From contig JACKEJ010000004.1 of assembly GCA_020633055.1 (NCBI GenBank), forward strand, positions 434,001 to 498,000: a stretch of DNA of 64,000 nt, read 5' to 3'. Under the pieces are notes generated by a model. That model did no database searches, was not told the origin of the DNA, and saw only the letters and a list, made by a program, of their open reading frames with translations. This stretch comes from Sandaracinaceae bacterium. GTDB taxonomy: Bacteria > Myxococcota_A > Polyangia > Polyangiales > Houyiibacteriaceae. This document shows, piece after piece, positions 1 through 8,349 of the stretch (the stretch's first letter is position 1; each line of letters begins with the position of its first letter). The translations under genes were made by a program, and so were the position numbers.

Positions 1-1
1 G

Positions 2-2971
2 ACCGTCAGCCAGTACCTGGCGCGCACGTGTCACGCGCGCCTCGCGCTCTTGGGGCGCACGCCCCTGCCCCCGCGCGAGCAGTGGGACACCTGGATCGCG
101 CAGCACGGCGCCGACGAGCGCAGCAGCCGGCGCATGCAGCGCGTGCTGGAGCTGGAAGCGGCGGGCGCCGAGGTGCTGCTGCTCACGGGCGACGTCACCA
201 ACGCGGACGAGGTGCGCGCCGCGCTCGCGGCCGTGGACCAGCGCTTCTCTGCGCTGCACGGCGTGTTCCACGCCGCCGGCGAGCTGGACGACGACCTCAT
301 CGCGCTGAAGACGCTCGAGAGCGTGGAGCACGTGTTCGCGCCCAAGATCCAGGGCACGCGCATCCTGCACGAGCTCACGCGCGAGCGCGGGCTCGACTTC
401 CTGCTGCTGTTCAGCTCCACCTCGACGGCCACCGCCCCCGCCGGGCAGGTGGACTACGTGGCGGCCAACGCGTTCCTGGACGCCTTCGCCGAGAGCGAGC
501 GCGCGCAGGGACACCCCGTGACCTCGCTGCACTGGGGCATCTGGAGCGACGTGGGCATGGCGGCCGAGCCGGCCCGCGTGCGCGCCCACGCGCCCGTCGG
601 CACGCCCATCGGACAGCAGCCGACGCACCCGTGGCTGAGCGCGCGCGTGAGCGACGGGCGCGGCGAGTCCACCCTGCGCGGCACGCTCGCCCCCGCGCGG
701 CACTGGCTGCTGGACGGGCACCGCACGCTCGGTGGGCGCGCGCTCGTGCCGGGCACGGGCTTCGTCGAGCTGGCGCGGGCGGCGCTCCGTGCGTATGGCG
801 AAGAAGGCCCCTTCGAGATCGAGGACCTCTTCTTCGTGCGCCCCTTCGCCGTGGCCGACGGCGAGGCGCGCGACCTGCACGTGAAGCTGCGCCCGAGCGA
901 GCGCGGTTACCGCTTCGAGGTACGCGGGCAGGTGCACGTCGGCGGGCGCGAGGGCACGGTGCTGGTGGCGCAGGCCCACCTGGCGCTGCGGCCGGAGCCC
1001 CCGCGAGCCGCGCTGGACACGGCCGCGCTGCAGGCGCTCCAGGCGCGCTGTGACCGTGCTCACCAGGGGCCGGACAGCGCCGGGCTGCGCACGCCCCAAG
1101 AGGCGCACCTGCGCTTCGGCCCGCGCTGGCGCGTGCTGCACGAGGCGCACCTGGGGGCCACCGAGGGCCTGGCGCGTCTCGCGTTGCCGCCCGCCTTTGC
1201 CGGCGAGGTCGCGGAGCTGGGGCTGCACCCGGCGCTGCTCGACATCGCCACCGGCTGGGCCATGCCGCTCATCGAGGGCTACGGGGCGGAGGCCCTCTAC
1301 GTGCCCGTGGCCTACGAGCGCGCGCGTGTGTATGCGGACCTCACCCCGCAGTTGCTGAGCTGGGTGCGCACACCCGTGCCCAACCACGCCGACGCCGAGT
1401 TCGCGTTCTTCGACGTGACGTTGATGGACCCGAGCGGGCGCGTGCTGATGGAGGTCGAGCGCCTCGGCCTGCGGCGCATGACGCCGGGCCCGGACTTCGC
1501 GCAGGGCGAGCGCGTGGCCCCCGCCGACGTGGCCTTCGACGAGGAGCACGGCGCGCAGGCCCCCTCCCCCGGCGAGCTGCAGCGCGATCGGCTCTTGGCG
1601 CGCGGCATCGGCACCACAGAAGGGCAAGACGCGCTCGGCCGCGTGCTCCAGCTGCTGGGGCTGGGGGGTTCGTCAGACGCGGCGCGCAAGGCGCCCGCGC
1701 AGATCTTCGTGAGCTCCATGGACCTGCCCACGCTGGTGCGTGAGAGCGGCGTGAGCGCGGGCGGTGAGACGGCCGGCGGCGGGCTCGAGCTGGCGCGCCC
1801 GGACCTGGGCGTGGACTATCTGGCCCCGCGCGACGAGGTGGAGAAGACGCTCGTGGGCTTCTGGCAGGAGCTGCTGGGCGTGGACCAGGTGGGCGTGCAG
1901 GACAGCTTCTTCGACCTGGGCGGCCACTCGCTCTTGGCGGTGCGCCTGTTCGCCAAGATCAAGGCCGCGTACCGCGTGGAGTTCCCCATCTCGGTGCTGT
2001 TCGAGGCGCCCACCATCGAGCGCTGTGCGCTGCTGGTGAAGGAGCGCCTGGCCGAGCGCGGCGTGTCTGCCGACGGCGCCGCAAGCGAGGGCGGCAGCGG
2101 CAAGGCCGCGCACGCCCCCCGCTATACGCACCTGGTGCCCATGCACACCGGCGACGGCGGGCCCAAGACGCCCTTCTTCCTGGTGGCGGGCATGTTCGGC
2201 AACGTGCTCAACCTGCGGCACCTGGCGCACCTGGTGGGCACCGACCGGCGCTTCTACGGACTGCAGGCGCGCGGGCTGTACGGCGAACAGGCGCCGCACG
2301 AGACCTTCGAGGAGATGGCCGCGGCCTACATCGAGGAGCTCAAGAGCGTGCAGCCGCGCGGGCCATACTTCCTGGGCGGCTTCTCGGGCGGCGGCATCAC
2401 CGCCTACGAGATCGCGCGGCAGCTGGAGGCGCAGGGCGACGAGGTGGCGCTGCTGGTGATGCTGGACACGCCCGTGCCCATGCCCCCCGCCGACCTGAGC
2501 GTGCGCGACCGTGTGCTCATCCAGCGCGCCGAGCTGCGCGCCAAGGGCCCAGCCTACGTGGCCGAGTGGGTGGAGCGTCGCGCCGCGTGGGAGCTGGGCA
2601 AGCTGCGCCGCCGCTTCGAGAGCGCCACGCCCGACAGCACGCCGGAGAAGTTCCACGACGAGGCCATCGAGCAAGCCTTCCGGCGCGCGCTCGAGCGCTA
2701 CGAGGTGCGCGCACGCCCCGCGGCCGAGCTGCACCTGTTCCGGCCCGTGCTGCCCGTGGCGTACGACCTGGGCAACGGCCGGCGCATCAACCACGAGCGC
2801 TCGTACGTGTACGAGGACAACGGCTGGAGCCCGTACGTGCGCGCGGTGCACGTGAGCGAGGTGCCGGGCGACCACGACTCGATGGTGCTGGAGCCCAACG
2901 TGCGCGTGCTGGCCCGCCAGCTGCGCGCCGTGGTCGAGGCGGCCGAGAACCAGCTGCGGAGGGCGCGATGA
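2..2971 (+). CDS. Modular polyketide synthase, C-terminal fragment (KR-DH-carrier-TE)
   Basis: The frame is open through the left edge, so this is the last 989 residues of a larger type I synthase. Domains in order: ketoreductase (about 1-190; FSSTST and DYVAAN carry the expected Ser and Tyr-x3-Asn), dehydratase-like double hotdog (about 215-480; His240 in HRTLGGRALVP, second half HPALLDIATG), carrier domain (about 605-685; Ser643 in DLGGHSLLA is the phosphopantetheine site, spelled more like a peptidyl carrier), and type I thioesterase (about 705-975; nucleophile Ser795 in GGFSGGG, His958 in GDHDSM). The thioesterase marks this as the releasing module. Ketoreductase before dehydratase is not the canonical DH-KR order. 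The stop overlaps the next start (ATGA), so a glycosyltransferase is translationally coupled. The product cannot be deduced. Confidence 0.93.
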   Translation, partial: TVSQYLARTCHARLALLGRTPLPPREQWDTWIAQHGADERSSRRMQRVLELEAAGAEVLLLTGDVTNADEVRAALAAVDQRFSALHGVFHAAGELDDDLIALKTLESVEHVFAPKIQGTRILHELTRERGLDFLLLFSSTSTATAPAGQVDYVAANAFLDAFAESERAQGHPVTSLHWGIWSDVGMAAEPARVRAHAPVGTPIGQQPTHPWLSARVSDGRGESTLRGTLAPARHWLLDGHRTLGGRALVPGTGFVELARAALRAYGEEGPFEIEDLFFVRPFAVADGEARDLHVKLRPSERGYRFEVRGQVHVGGREGTVLVAQAHLALRPEPPRAALDTAALQALQARCDRAHQGPDSAGLRTPQEAHLRFGPRWRVLHEAHLGATEGLARLALPPAFAGEVAELGLHPALLDIATGWAMPLIEGYGAEALYVPVAYERARVYADLTPQLLSWVRTPVPNHADAEFAFFDVTLMDPSGRVLMEVERLGLRRMTPGPDFAQGERVAPADVAFDEEHGAQAPSPGELQRDRLLARGIGTTEGQDALGRVLQLLGLGGSSDAARKAPAQIFVSSMDLPTLVRESGVSAGGETAGGGLELARPDLGVDYLAPRDEVEKTLVGFWQELLGVDQVGVQDSFFDLGGHSLLAVRLFAKIKAAYRVEFPISVLFEAPTIERCALLVKERLAERGVSADGAASEGGSGKAAHAPRYTHLVPMHTGDGGPKTPFFLVAGMFGNVLNLRHLAHLVGTDRRFYGLQARGLYGEQAPHETFEEMAAAYIEELKSVQPRGPYFLGGFSGGGITAYEIARQLEAQGDEVALLVMLDTPVPMPPADLSVRDRVLIQRAELRAKGPAYVAEWVERRAAWELGKLRRRFESATPDSTPEKFHDEAIEQAFRRALERYEVRARPAAELHLFRPVLPVAYDLGNGRRINHERSYVYEDNGWSPYVRAVHVSEVPGDHDSMVLEPNVRVLARQLRAVVEAAENQLRRAR

Positions 2972-3915
2972 AGGTCTTGTGCGTGGTGCTCAACTACAAG
3001 ACGGCCAGCATGACGCTGGACGCCGTGCGCGCCGCGCGCGTGGCCCTCGAAGGCGTATCCCACCGCATCGACGTGGTGGACAACGACTCGCAGGACGGCT
3101 CCTTCGAGCAGCTGAGCGCCGCCGCGCGCGAGGCCGGCTGGGACGACGTGCGCGTGGTGCAGAGCGGCCACAACGGCGGCTTCGGGGCGGGCAACAACGT
3201 GGCCCTGCGCGCCGCCCTGCGCGAGGCCGAGCCCCCCGAGTTCCTGTACATCCTCAACTCGGACGCCTTCCCCGCTCCGGACGCCATCAAGGCGCTCGTC
3301 ACGTTCATGGAGGCGCACCCGCGCGCAGGCATCGCCGGCAGCTTCATCCACGGCCCCGAGGGCGACCCGCACCTGACCGCCTTCCGCTTCCCCAGCGTGG
3401 CCAGCGAGGCCCTGAGCGGCTTCCGCCTGGGTGCCCTCCAACGCCTGCTGCCGGAGCGCGAGGTGCCCGTGCACCCCATGCCCAGCACCACCCAGCGCGT
3501 GGAATGGCTGGCCGGCGCGTCCATGATGTTCCGCCGCGAGCTGCTCCAAGAGATCGGCCTCTTCGACGAGACCTTCTTCCTCTACTTCGAAGAGACCGAC
3601 CTCTGCCGCCGCGCCATGCTCGCCGGCTGGGAGTGCTGGTACGTCGTCGAGAGCCGCGTGGCCCACATCGGGAGCGTCTCCACCGGCATGAAGAACAAGG
3701 CGCGCCCCATGCCTCGCTACTGGTTCGACAGCCGCCGCCACTACTTCACCAAGAACCACGGCGCCGCGTACACCTGGGCCGCCAACGTCGTGCACGCCGC
3801 GGGCTTGGCCAGCTTCAAGGCCCGGGCGCGCGTGCAACGCAAGGCGGACACGGACCCCGTGCACTTCCTGCGGGACTTCGTGCGCTACAACTTCGTGGAG
3901 CGCCCACCGCGATGA
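2968..3915 (+). CDS. Family 2 glycosyltransferase (rhamnosyltransferase-like)
   Basis: A 315-residue GT-A fold glycosyltransferase that would move a sugar from a nucleotide donor to an acceptor in the cytoplasm. The N-terminus VLCVVLNYK, the DND at 38-40 and the NSD at 97-99 are the nucleotide and metal-binding positions of GT2 enzymes. Later, FDETFFLYFEETDLCRRA matches the conserved acceptor-side block of rhamnosyltransferase-like GT2 proteins. There are no membrane segments. It overlaps the upstream synthase by ATGA, so it is probably in the same operon and could glycosylate the released polyketide or a linked lipid. That substrate link is inference from position only. Confidence 0.88.
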   Translation: MKVLCVVLNYKTASMTLDAVRAARVALEGVSHRIDVVDNDSQDGSFEQLSAAAREAGWDDVRVVQSGHNGGFGAGNNVALRAALREAEPPEFLYILNSDAFPAPDAIKALVTFMEAHPRAGIAGSFIHGPEGDPHLTAFRFPSVASEALSGFRLGALQRLLPEREVPVHPMPSTTQRVEWLAGASMMFRRELLQEIGLFDETFFLYFEETDLCRRAMLAGWECWYVVESRVAHIGSVSTGMKNKARPMPRYWFDSRRHYFTKNHGAAYTWAANVVHAAGLASFKARARVQRKADTDPVHFLRDFVRYNFVERPPR

Positions 3916-3960
3916 GGGTGTGACCAGCATCACGTGGCTCGGCGCCACCACGTAGCGACG

Positions 3961-4440
3961 TCAAAGGCACGATCGAACCACGTCTGCAAAGTCACCCTCT
4001 GGCATCCCACGGGAGTCGCGTACGGCAAAGGTTCGGGGGAGAACGCCTCCATGGGGACTACAAGACATCCTCGACCGCACGAGGACTTCGTATCGTTCCA
4101 GCCGAACGCGTCCAGTCGCTGCATCGGAACCGTCGAGCTCGAATAGGACCCGATAGCGTTCGCGCGTTGGTTGCCCATCCAACACGTACCCTTCGGACAC
4201 GCCATCGTACTCGTACGCCATCTCATCGTCTCGACACGCTACGTCTCCCGACACGCGACTCGAGGCGCATCGACAAACGTCGGCGAGCTGGCGCTCTCCA
4301 AGAGCTATCGGGTCCGTGGCGCCGAGCGTCGGTCGGGCGGTTGGTCGGAGTGTCTCATGGTGTGCACACGCACCCAGGCACGCAGCCCAGGAGACGAAAG
4401 CAACGAAGCGTCTCCACTGTATCTCCCGCCTTCGAAGCAT
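3961..4440 (-). CDS. Putative lipoprotein, unknown function
   Basis: I do not recognise the family. The chosen start, MLRRREIQWRR, gives a 159-residue protein with a basic n-region, a hydrophobic stretch and the lipobox LGAC near residue 24, so an exported lipoprotein is predicted. A longer frame starting at 4524 adds 28 residues that do not look like a signal peptide. The mature part is polar and Arg/Asp-rich with several Cys (CRCASS, DVACRDD) and ends in a Cys-Leu. No ribosome site stands out. Plus-strand frames overlap it but lack signal or domain features. The surrounding composition is less GC-rich than its neighbours. Confidence 0.5.
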   Translation of the reverse strand: MLRRREIQWRRFVAFVSWAACLGACAHHETLRPTARPTLGATDPIALGERQLADVCRCASSRVSGDVACRDDEMAYEYDGVSEGYVLDGQPTRERYRVLFELDGSDAATGRVRLERYEVLVRSRMSCSPHGGVLPRTFAVRDSRGMPEGDFADVVRSCL

Positions 4441-4625
4441 GGCACACGACACGTATTCACACCCCTTCGAGGAGGCACGCTGCCAGAGACATCGGCTCAT
4501 CGAACATCGCCCAGGTCGACTCAAACAGGGCGAACATCATCTGGCATCGCTTCGCTGTGGATGAGCTCCACACCATCCGCGACACAGGCGTGGCGCTCCG
4601 TCGACGTTCCGCCCAGAGTGCCTCT

Positions 4626-5306
4626 CTACCACCAGTGGGGCCTCGGCTGGTTTCGAGAGCAACACGCCCCATTGAGCCGGACGTCACGGGGGCTCCCGTG
4701 CCACCACAAGAACGTGGCTTCGTCGCCCGTGGAATCCCGTGTCGGCACGGGTTCGGTCTCGCTCAGCGCACGGGTCCCCGTCCACCGCACGGAGAAGCGG
4801 GCACGGCGGGTCCTCCTTGACGTGGTCGTGACGTAGAAGGTCTCGGGCAGGTCTTGGATCACGCCTCGACGGTGGATGTTCCTCAAGATCCGTCGCGAGC
4901 GCCGGACGGCAACGATGGTCTCCGAGACCGGCGGCGCGACGTAGCGATCTGCCCCACCGCGGCGATCGGGATAGAGGTCGTCCACCGCGATGGCGCCGTC
5001 CCAACCTCGGTCGGTCTCGTGGAGGTCCACGAGGAGCACAGTTCGCCCGTCGCGCTCGACTGCCACGACGTGGAAGTCTTCCGACGCGCGCTGCGAGGCC
5101 CCTCGACGCGGCGAGCCTACTGCCACCACGAGCAGCAGACCGACCGCGAGCAAGCGCAAGGAGGGGCCCCGGTCACGCGAGCGGGTGGCGTCGGCAGCGC
5201 GCGTGGGCTGCACAGCGCTGCCCGCGACAACAGCGACCGCGACGACACCATCCGGGCAGGCGCCTACCAACCCAGGGTCGTCCTCGACGCGTGCAACACG
5301 AGGCAT
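4626..5306 (-). CDS. Putative exported protein, unknown function
   Basis: Unrecognised protein of up to 226 residues. The hydrophobic run LRLLAVGLLLVVAVGS near residues 50-65 looks like a signal peptide core. The true start may therefore be an internal TTG or GTG codon roughly 45-50 codons downstream of the first ATG. The rest is Arg/Asp-rich and soluble (EDFHVVAVERDGRTVLLVD, then DLPETFYVTTTS). It sits next to another putative exported protein in the same orientation, 185 bases away, in a stretch of slightly lower GC. It could be an orphan acquired pair; function is unknown. Confidence 0.42.
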   Translation of the reverse strand: MPRVARVEDDPGLVGACPDGVVAVAVVAGSAVQPTRAADATRSRDRGPSLRLLAVGLLLVVAVGSPRRGASQRASEDFHVVAVERDGRTVLLVDLHETDRGWDGAIAVDDLYPDRRGGADRYVAPPVSETIVAVRRSRRILRNIHRRGVIQDLPETFYVTTTSRRTRRARFSVRWTGTRALSETEPVPTRDSTGDEATFLWWHGSPRDVRLNGACCSRNQPRPHWW

Positions 5307-5363
5307 GAACGCTCAAGGTAGCAACGCGTTGGCCGTGGACGCCAACCGCGGGACAGGTCCGGC

Positions 5364-6623
5364 TCAGATCACACGCCACCAAGGCGCGGCGACGATGCCA
5401 CGCTCCATGCGGAACGTGGCGTCGCCCGTGTGCAGCAGCAGGCAACCGGCCACGTCGTCACCGTACTCGTCGCGGAACGCGCGCAGGTGGCGCGCATCGT
5501 TCGCTGTCGGGTGGGCGCCTGCCTTGACCTCCACGCCCAGCAGGCGCCCTCGGTCTTCGATCACGGCGTCCACCTCTTGGCCCGACGCAGTGCGCCAGTA
5601 GAGGATCGCGGGCCGCGGGCCAGGCTGAGCGTCGGCCCACGCCACGAGGTCACCGACGATCAGGTTCTCGAGGTGCACCCCGCCCGGCTCGGCGCCGCTG
5701 AGGTGCAGCGCCAGCCCCGTGTCGGCCCAGTACAGCTTGGGAGCCTTGATCAACCGCTTGGTGCGGTTCACGGCGTATGGCTCGAGGCGAAAGACGAGGT
5801 GGGACGTCTCGAGCAGACCGATGTGACGCTGTACGGTCGAGGCCGGGAGCCCGATGTCTCGCCCCAGCTCCGCCTGGTTCAGTAGCCCGCCGAGGCGCAG
5901 CGCCGCGGCACGCATCAGGCGCCGGAAGTCGGGCAGCGACTGCACCTGGGCCAGGTCGCGCAGGTCGCGCTCGAGGTAGGTGCGCACATACCCTTCGAAC
6001 CACGTCCCGCGGCGCGCAGCCGACGACAGCTCGAGCGCCGGCACGGGGAAACCGCCGCGACGGGCGAGCGCGGTCCAGTCCTCCGCTGGCGTCGCGTCGT
6101 CTGCAAGGAGCGTCGGCCACCGCTCGACGGGTTCCTCCAGCAGCGCCCGCCACTGGCCCGCACAGCCGAGGCCCAGCTGCTCGCGCCGCGTGAGCGGGTG
6201 CAGGGTCCGGTAGGCGGCGCGCCCCGCCAAGGAGTCGCCCACGGCCCCCATCAGCAGGAGGTTGGCCGACCCGGTGAGCAGGAAGCGCCCCCGACGCCGC
6301 GGCCGGTCGCGGTCCACCAGCGCCTTCACGGCCAGCAACAGGTCCGGCTCGCGCTGCACCTCGTCGAGGGTCATGGCCGCGTACCGCAGCAGCAGGTCCT
6401 CGGGCGCGTCCGCCGCTTGCTGGCGCACGCCGAGGTCGTCCAAGGTCAGGTAGGGCCGCTCGGCGAACGCGTCGCTCTCGCGCGTGAGCGTGCTCTTGCC
6501 GACCTGTCGCGCACCCGTGAGGACGGCCACGGGAAACGTGGCCAGATCCTCCGAGAGGGCGCGGCTGATCAGTCGGGGCCGGTAGGTGGTCACAGGCGCA
6601 TGATAGTCGCCCAGACGGCGCAT
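5364..6623 (-). CDS. AAA+ ATPase with DUF4143 domain
   Basis: A 419-residue member of the AAA_14/DUF4143 family, a widespread and poorly understood group of prokaryotic P-loop ATPases. Walker A is GARQVGKST near residue 40, Walker B is MTLDEVQ, and sensor-like LLTGSANL follows. The C-terminal DUF4143 part contains WFEGYVRTYLERDLRDL, and a nuclease-like block LYWRTASGQEVDAVIED..LLGVEVKAG resembles a PD-(D/E)xK core (D...E-x-K). I chose the ATG at 6623 because GGGTGA lies 5-6 bases upstream; a GTG at 6593 and a GTG at 6632 are alternatives. Repeated operator-like motifs overlap the start. No partner gene is adjacent. Confidence 0.85.
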   Translation of the reverse strand: MRRLGDYHAPVTTYRPRLISRALSEDLATFPVAVLTGARQVGKSTLTRESDAFAERPYLTLDDLGVRQQAADAPEDLLLRYAAMTLDEVQREPDLLLAVKALVDRDRPRRRGRFLLTGSANLLLMGAVGDSLAGRAAYRTLHPLTRREQLGLGCAGQWRALLEEPVERWPTLLADDATPAEDWTALARRGGFPVPALELSSAARRGTWFEGYVRTYLERDLRDLAQVQSLPDFRRLMRAAALRLGGLLNQAELGRDIGLPASTVQRHIGLLETSHLVFRLEPYAVNRTKRLIKAPKLYWADTGLALHLSGAEPGGVHLENLIVGDLVAWADAQPGPRPAILYWRTASGQEVDAVIEDRGRLLGVEVKAGAHPTANDARHLRAFRDEYGDDVAGCLLLHTGDATFRMERGIVAAPWWRVI

Positions 6624-6653
6624 GACAATCACCCATGATGTGGTTGACTGTCA
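6601..6653. promoter_or_regulatory. Three copies of a TGAYARTCRMCCA motif at the DUF4143 gene start
   Basis: TGATAGTCGCCCA (6601-6613, plus), TGACAATCACCCA (6623-6635, plus) and TGACAGTCAACCA (6653-6641, minus) share a 13-base consensus. The first two start 22 bases apart, about two helical turns. The second and third form an imperfect inverted repeat around the ATG at 6623 with 12 of 15 arm positions matching. This looks like a repressor-binding array that could control the ATPase gene, possibly by autoregulation. No binding protein is known. Confidence 0.45.
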
Positions 6654-6742
6654 TCAGAGAGCCCGGCGTGGACAGCGACGCGGAGCTGACGGGCCGCCCG
6701 CTCGCGCCCGTGGACCGCGTGGGCACCTGGCTGCGCGCCGCC

Positions 6743-7657
6743 TCAGCCCGCAGGCTGCACGACGCGCAGCGTCGTCCCGTCGAGCTCGCTCACCACCCAG
6801 CCCTCCGTGACGGCACCTTCGGCGTCCACGGCGGGCGGAGCATCCTCCGCGTCCTGGCGGTCCCGCATGGCCTGGTTCATGGCCACCACGCGCCCCTTCG
6901 CGTCGATCACCAGCGTGGGTGCGGCCTCGCGATCCAGCGCCCACCCGAGCAGGCGCCGTAGCTCGGTCGCGTCGCGGCGCTCCGCGTCTGCGCTCGGGGT
7001 GGCGGGCTCCCCCGCGCCGCGGTCCAGGATGGCGTTCAGGTCCCGCGCGATCTGCCGCAGCTCCGTGGGCCCCGGGCCGACCACGCAGCGCGCGCGGGCG
7101 TCGCCGTTGCGGATGCGCTCGAGGGTCTGACGCAGGATCTCCACGGGCAGCTCGAGCCGCAGCCGCAGCCGGCGATACACCATCACGCCCAGCCCGAGCG
7201 CGAGCGCGCCCAGCATGGCGGCCGCCCACGCGCCCGCGGTCCCGAGTCGCCGCGCCCCCCGGTCGGCGCGCGCCATCGAGTCATGGTTGACCTGCGCCAG
7301 CTGACGCAGCGCGGCGATGACGTCACGCCGCGCGTCGGGCTCCCCCGCCAGCGCCCCGGCCTTGCCCCGCGCGATGCGCTGGATGAGCGGCCGCTCCTCG
7401 GGCTCGGTGACGTTCTCGCGCGCCCGTGAGAACGCCTCCTCGAAACGCTGGTGGCTGGCCGGATGGCTGGCCACGTCCGGCTCGGCGAGGATGCTCAGCA
7501 TCTCCTCCACGGCCAGGCTGCTGAAGACGTTGTCCTCGAGGATGTGCTCGATGGCCGGCCCCATGCGGTTGAGCAGCACGATGCCCAGCGCGGACAGCAG
7601 CACCTGCAGGACCAGGATGGACCCGATGCCGACGCTGGCCTCTTGGCGCAGCCGCAT
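6743..7657 (-). CDS. Membrane sensor-like protein with HAMP and PAS-like regions, no kinase
   Basis: A 304-residue protein with two transmembrane segments (about 10-32 and 141-161) enclosing an extracytoplasmic part of about 105 residues. A HAMP-like linker follows (about 160-213, LELPVEILRQTLERI...LNAILDR). The C-terminus resembles a PAS start (PTLVIDAKGRVVAMNQAM, about 247-265). No histidine kinase, methyl-accepting or GGDEF output domain follows. Its ATG shares an A with the stop of the upstream trkA (TGATG), so the two are translationally coupled. This suggests a role in sensing for potassium uptake; that role is inference. Confidence 0.75.
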   Translation of the reverse strand: MRLRQEASVGIGSILVLQVLLSALGIVLLNRMGPAIEHILEDNVFSSLAVEEMLSILAEPDVASHPASHQRFEEAFSRARENVTEPEERPLIQRIARGKAGALAGEPDARRDVIAALRQLAQVNHDSMARADRGARRLGTAGAWAAAMLGALALGLGVMVYRRLRLRLELPVEILRQTLERIRNGDARARCVVGPGPTELRQIARDLNAILDRGAGEPATPSADAERRDATELRRLLGWALDREAAPTLVIDAKGRVVAMNQAMRDRQDAEDAPPAVDAEGAVTEGWVVSELDGTTLRVVQPAG

Positions 7658-8322
7658 CAGCTGCGCTCCGTGAGCTTGCGCGCTGCCGCCTCGGTGCTGA
7701 CCAGCATCAGGATGTCGCCCTGCTGCAGGGGCTCCTGTGGGTCCGGGATGCTGGCGTGCACCACGCTCTGTCGCTCGCGTCGCACGGCCGAGACGGTCAC
7801 CAAGAAGCGCTTTGGCAGCGCCAGCTCGGCCAGCGTGCGGCCCCAGAAGGACTCGGGCGCCACCAGCTCGGTGAGCACCAGGTCGCCCCCCAGCGGCATC
7901 ACGTTCAGCACGTTGCGCCACGCCAGGCGCACGGCCAGCCGCTCGCCGTAGCTGCGCTCGGGGTTGATGACCTCGTCGGCGCCCACCAGCTTGAGGATGC
8001 GCGCGTGCAGGTCGTCGGTGGCGCGCGCCACGATGTGCTTGGCCCCCAGCTGCTTCAGCAGCGCCGTGACGATGATGCTGCCCTCCCGATTGTCGTCGCC
8101 GATCGCGCACACGCACGTGTCGCGCGTGGCCGGCGCCAGCGCGGCGAGCGCTTCTTCGTCCATGGCGTCCATCAGCACCGCGTCCGCCACGTGCGAGGCG
8201 ATGTCGTGGATGTGCGCGGGGTTCACGTCCACCGCCAGCACCTCGCCGCCGTTCTTGGCGAGCGCGCGCGCCAGCGCCATGCCGAACTGACCGAGACCGA
8301 TGACTACCGTTTGCTTGGACAT
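7657..8322 (-). CDS. trkA: Trk/Ktr potassium uptake regulatory subunit (TrkA-like)
   Basis: A 221-residue RCK protein that binds nucleotide on the cytoplasmic face of the TrkH channel and gates K+ entry. The N-terminal Rossmann motif is VIGLGQFG (about 7-14), with Asp at the end of strand 2 (LAVDVNP). A TrkA_C domain occupies about residues 150-215 (ESFWGRTLAEL...QGDILMLVS). The length matches KtrA-type single-RCK proteins rather than E. coli TrkA, which has two RCK units. It follows the TrkH-like gene by 27 bases and overlaps the sensor-like gene downstream. KtrA is an equally good name. Confidence 0.92.
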   Translation of the reverse strand: MSKQTVVIGLGQFGMALARALAKNGGEVLAVDVNPAHIHDIASHVADAVLMDAMDEEALAALAPATRDTCVCAIGDDNREGSIIVTALLKQLGAKHIVARATDDLHARILKLVGADEVINPERSYGERLAVRLAWRNVLNVMPLGGDLVLTELVAPESFWGRTLAELALPKRFLVTVSAVRRERQSVVHASIPDPQEPLQQGDILMLVSTEAAARKLTERS

Positions 8323-8349
8323 AGAGCCTCCGCCCGAGGGCGCTCGAGA

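Noticed and set aside
4167..4836. Two overlapping plus-strand frames in the 4.2-4.8 kb region
   Set aside because: They lack signal peptides, domains or ribosome sites, while the minus-strand frames show export signals.
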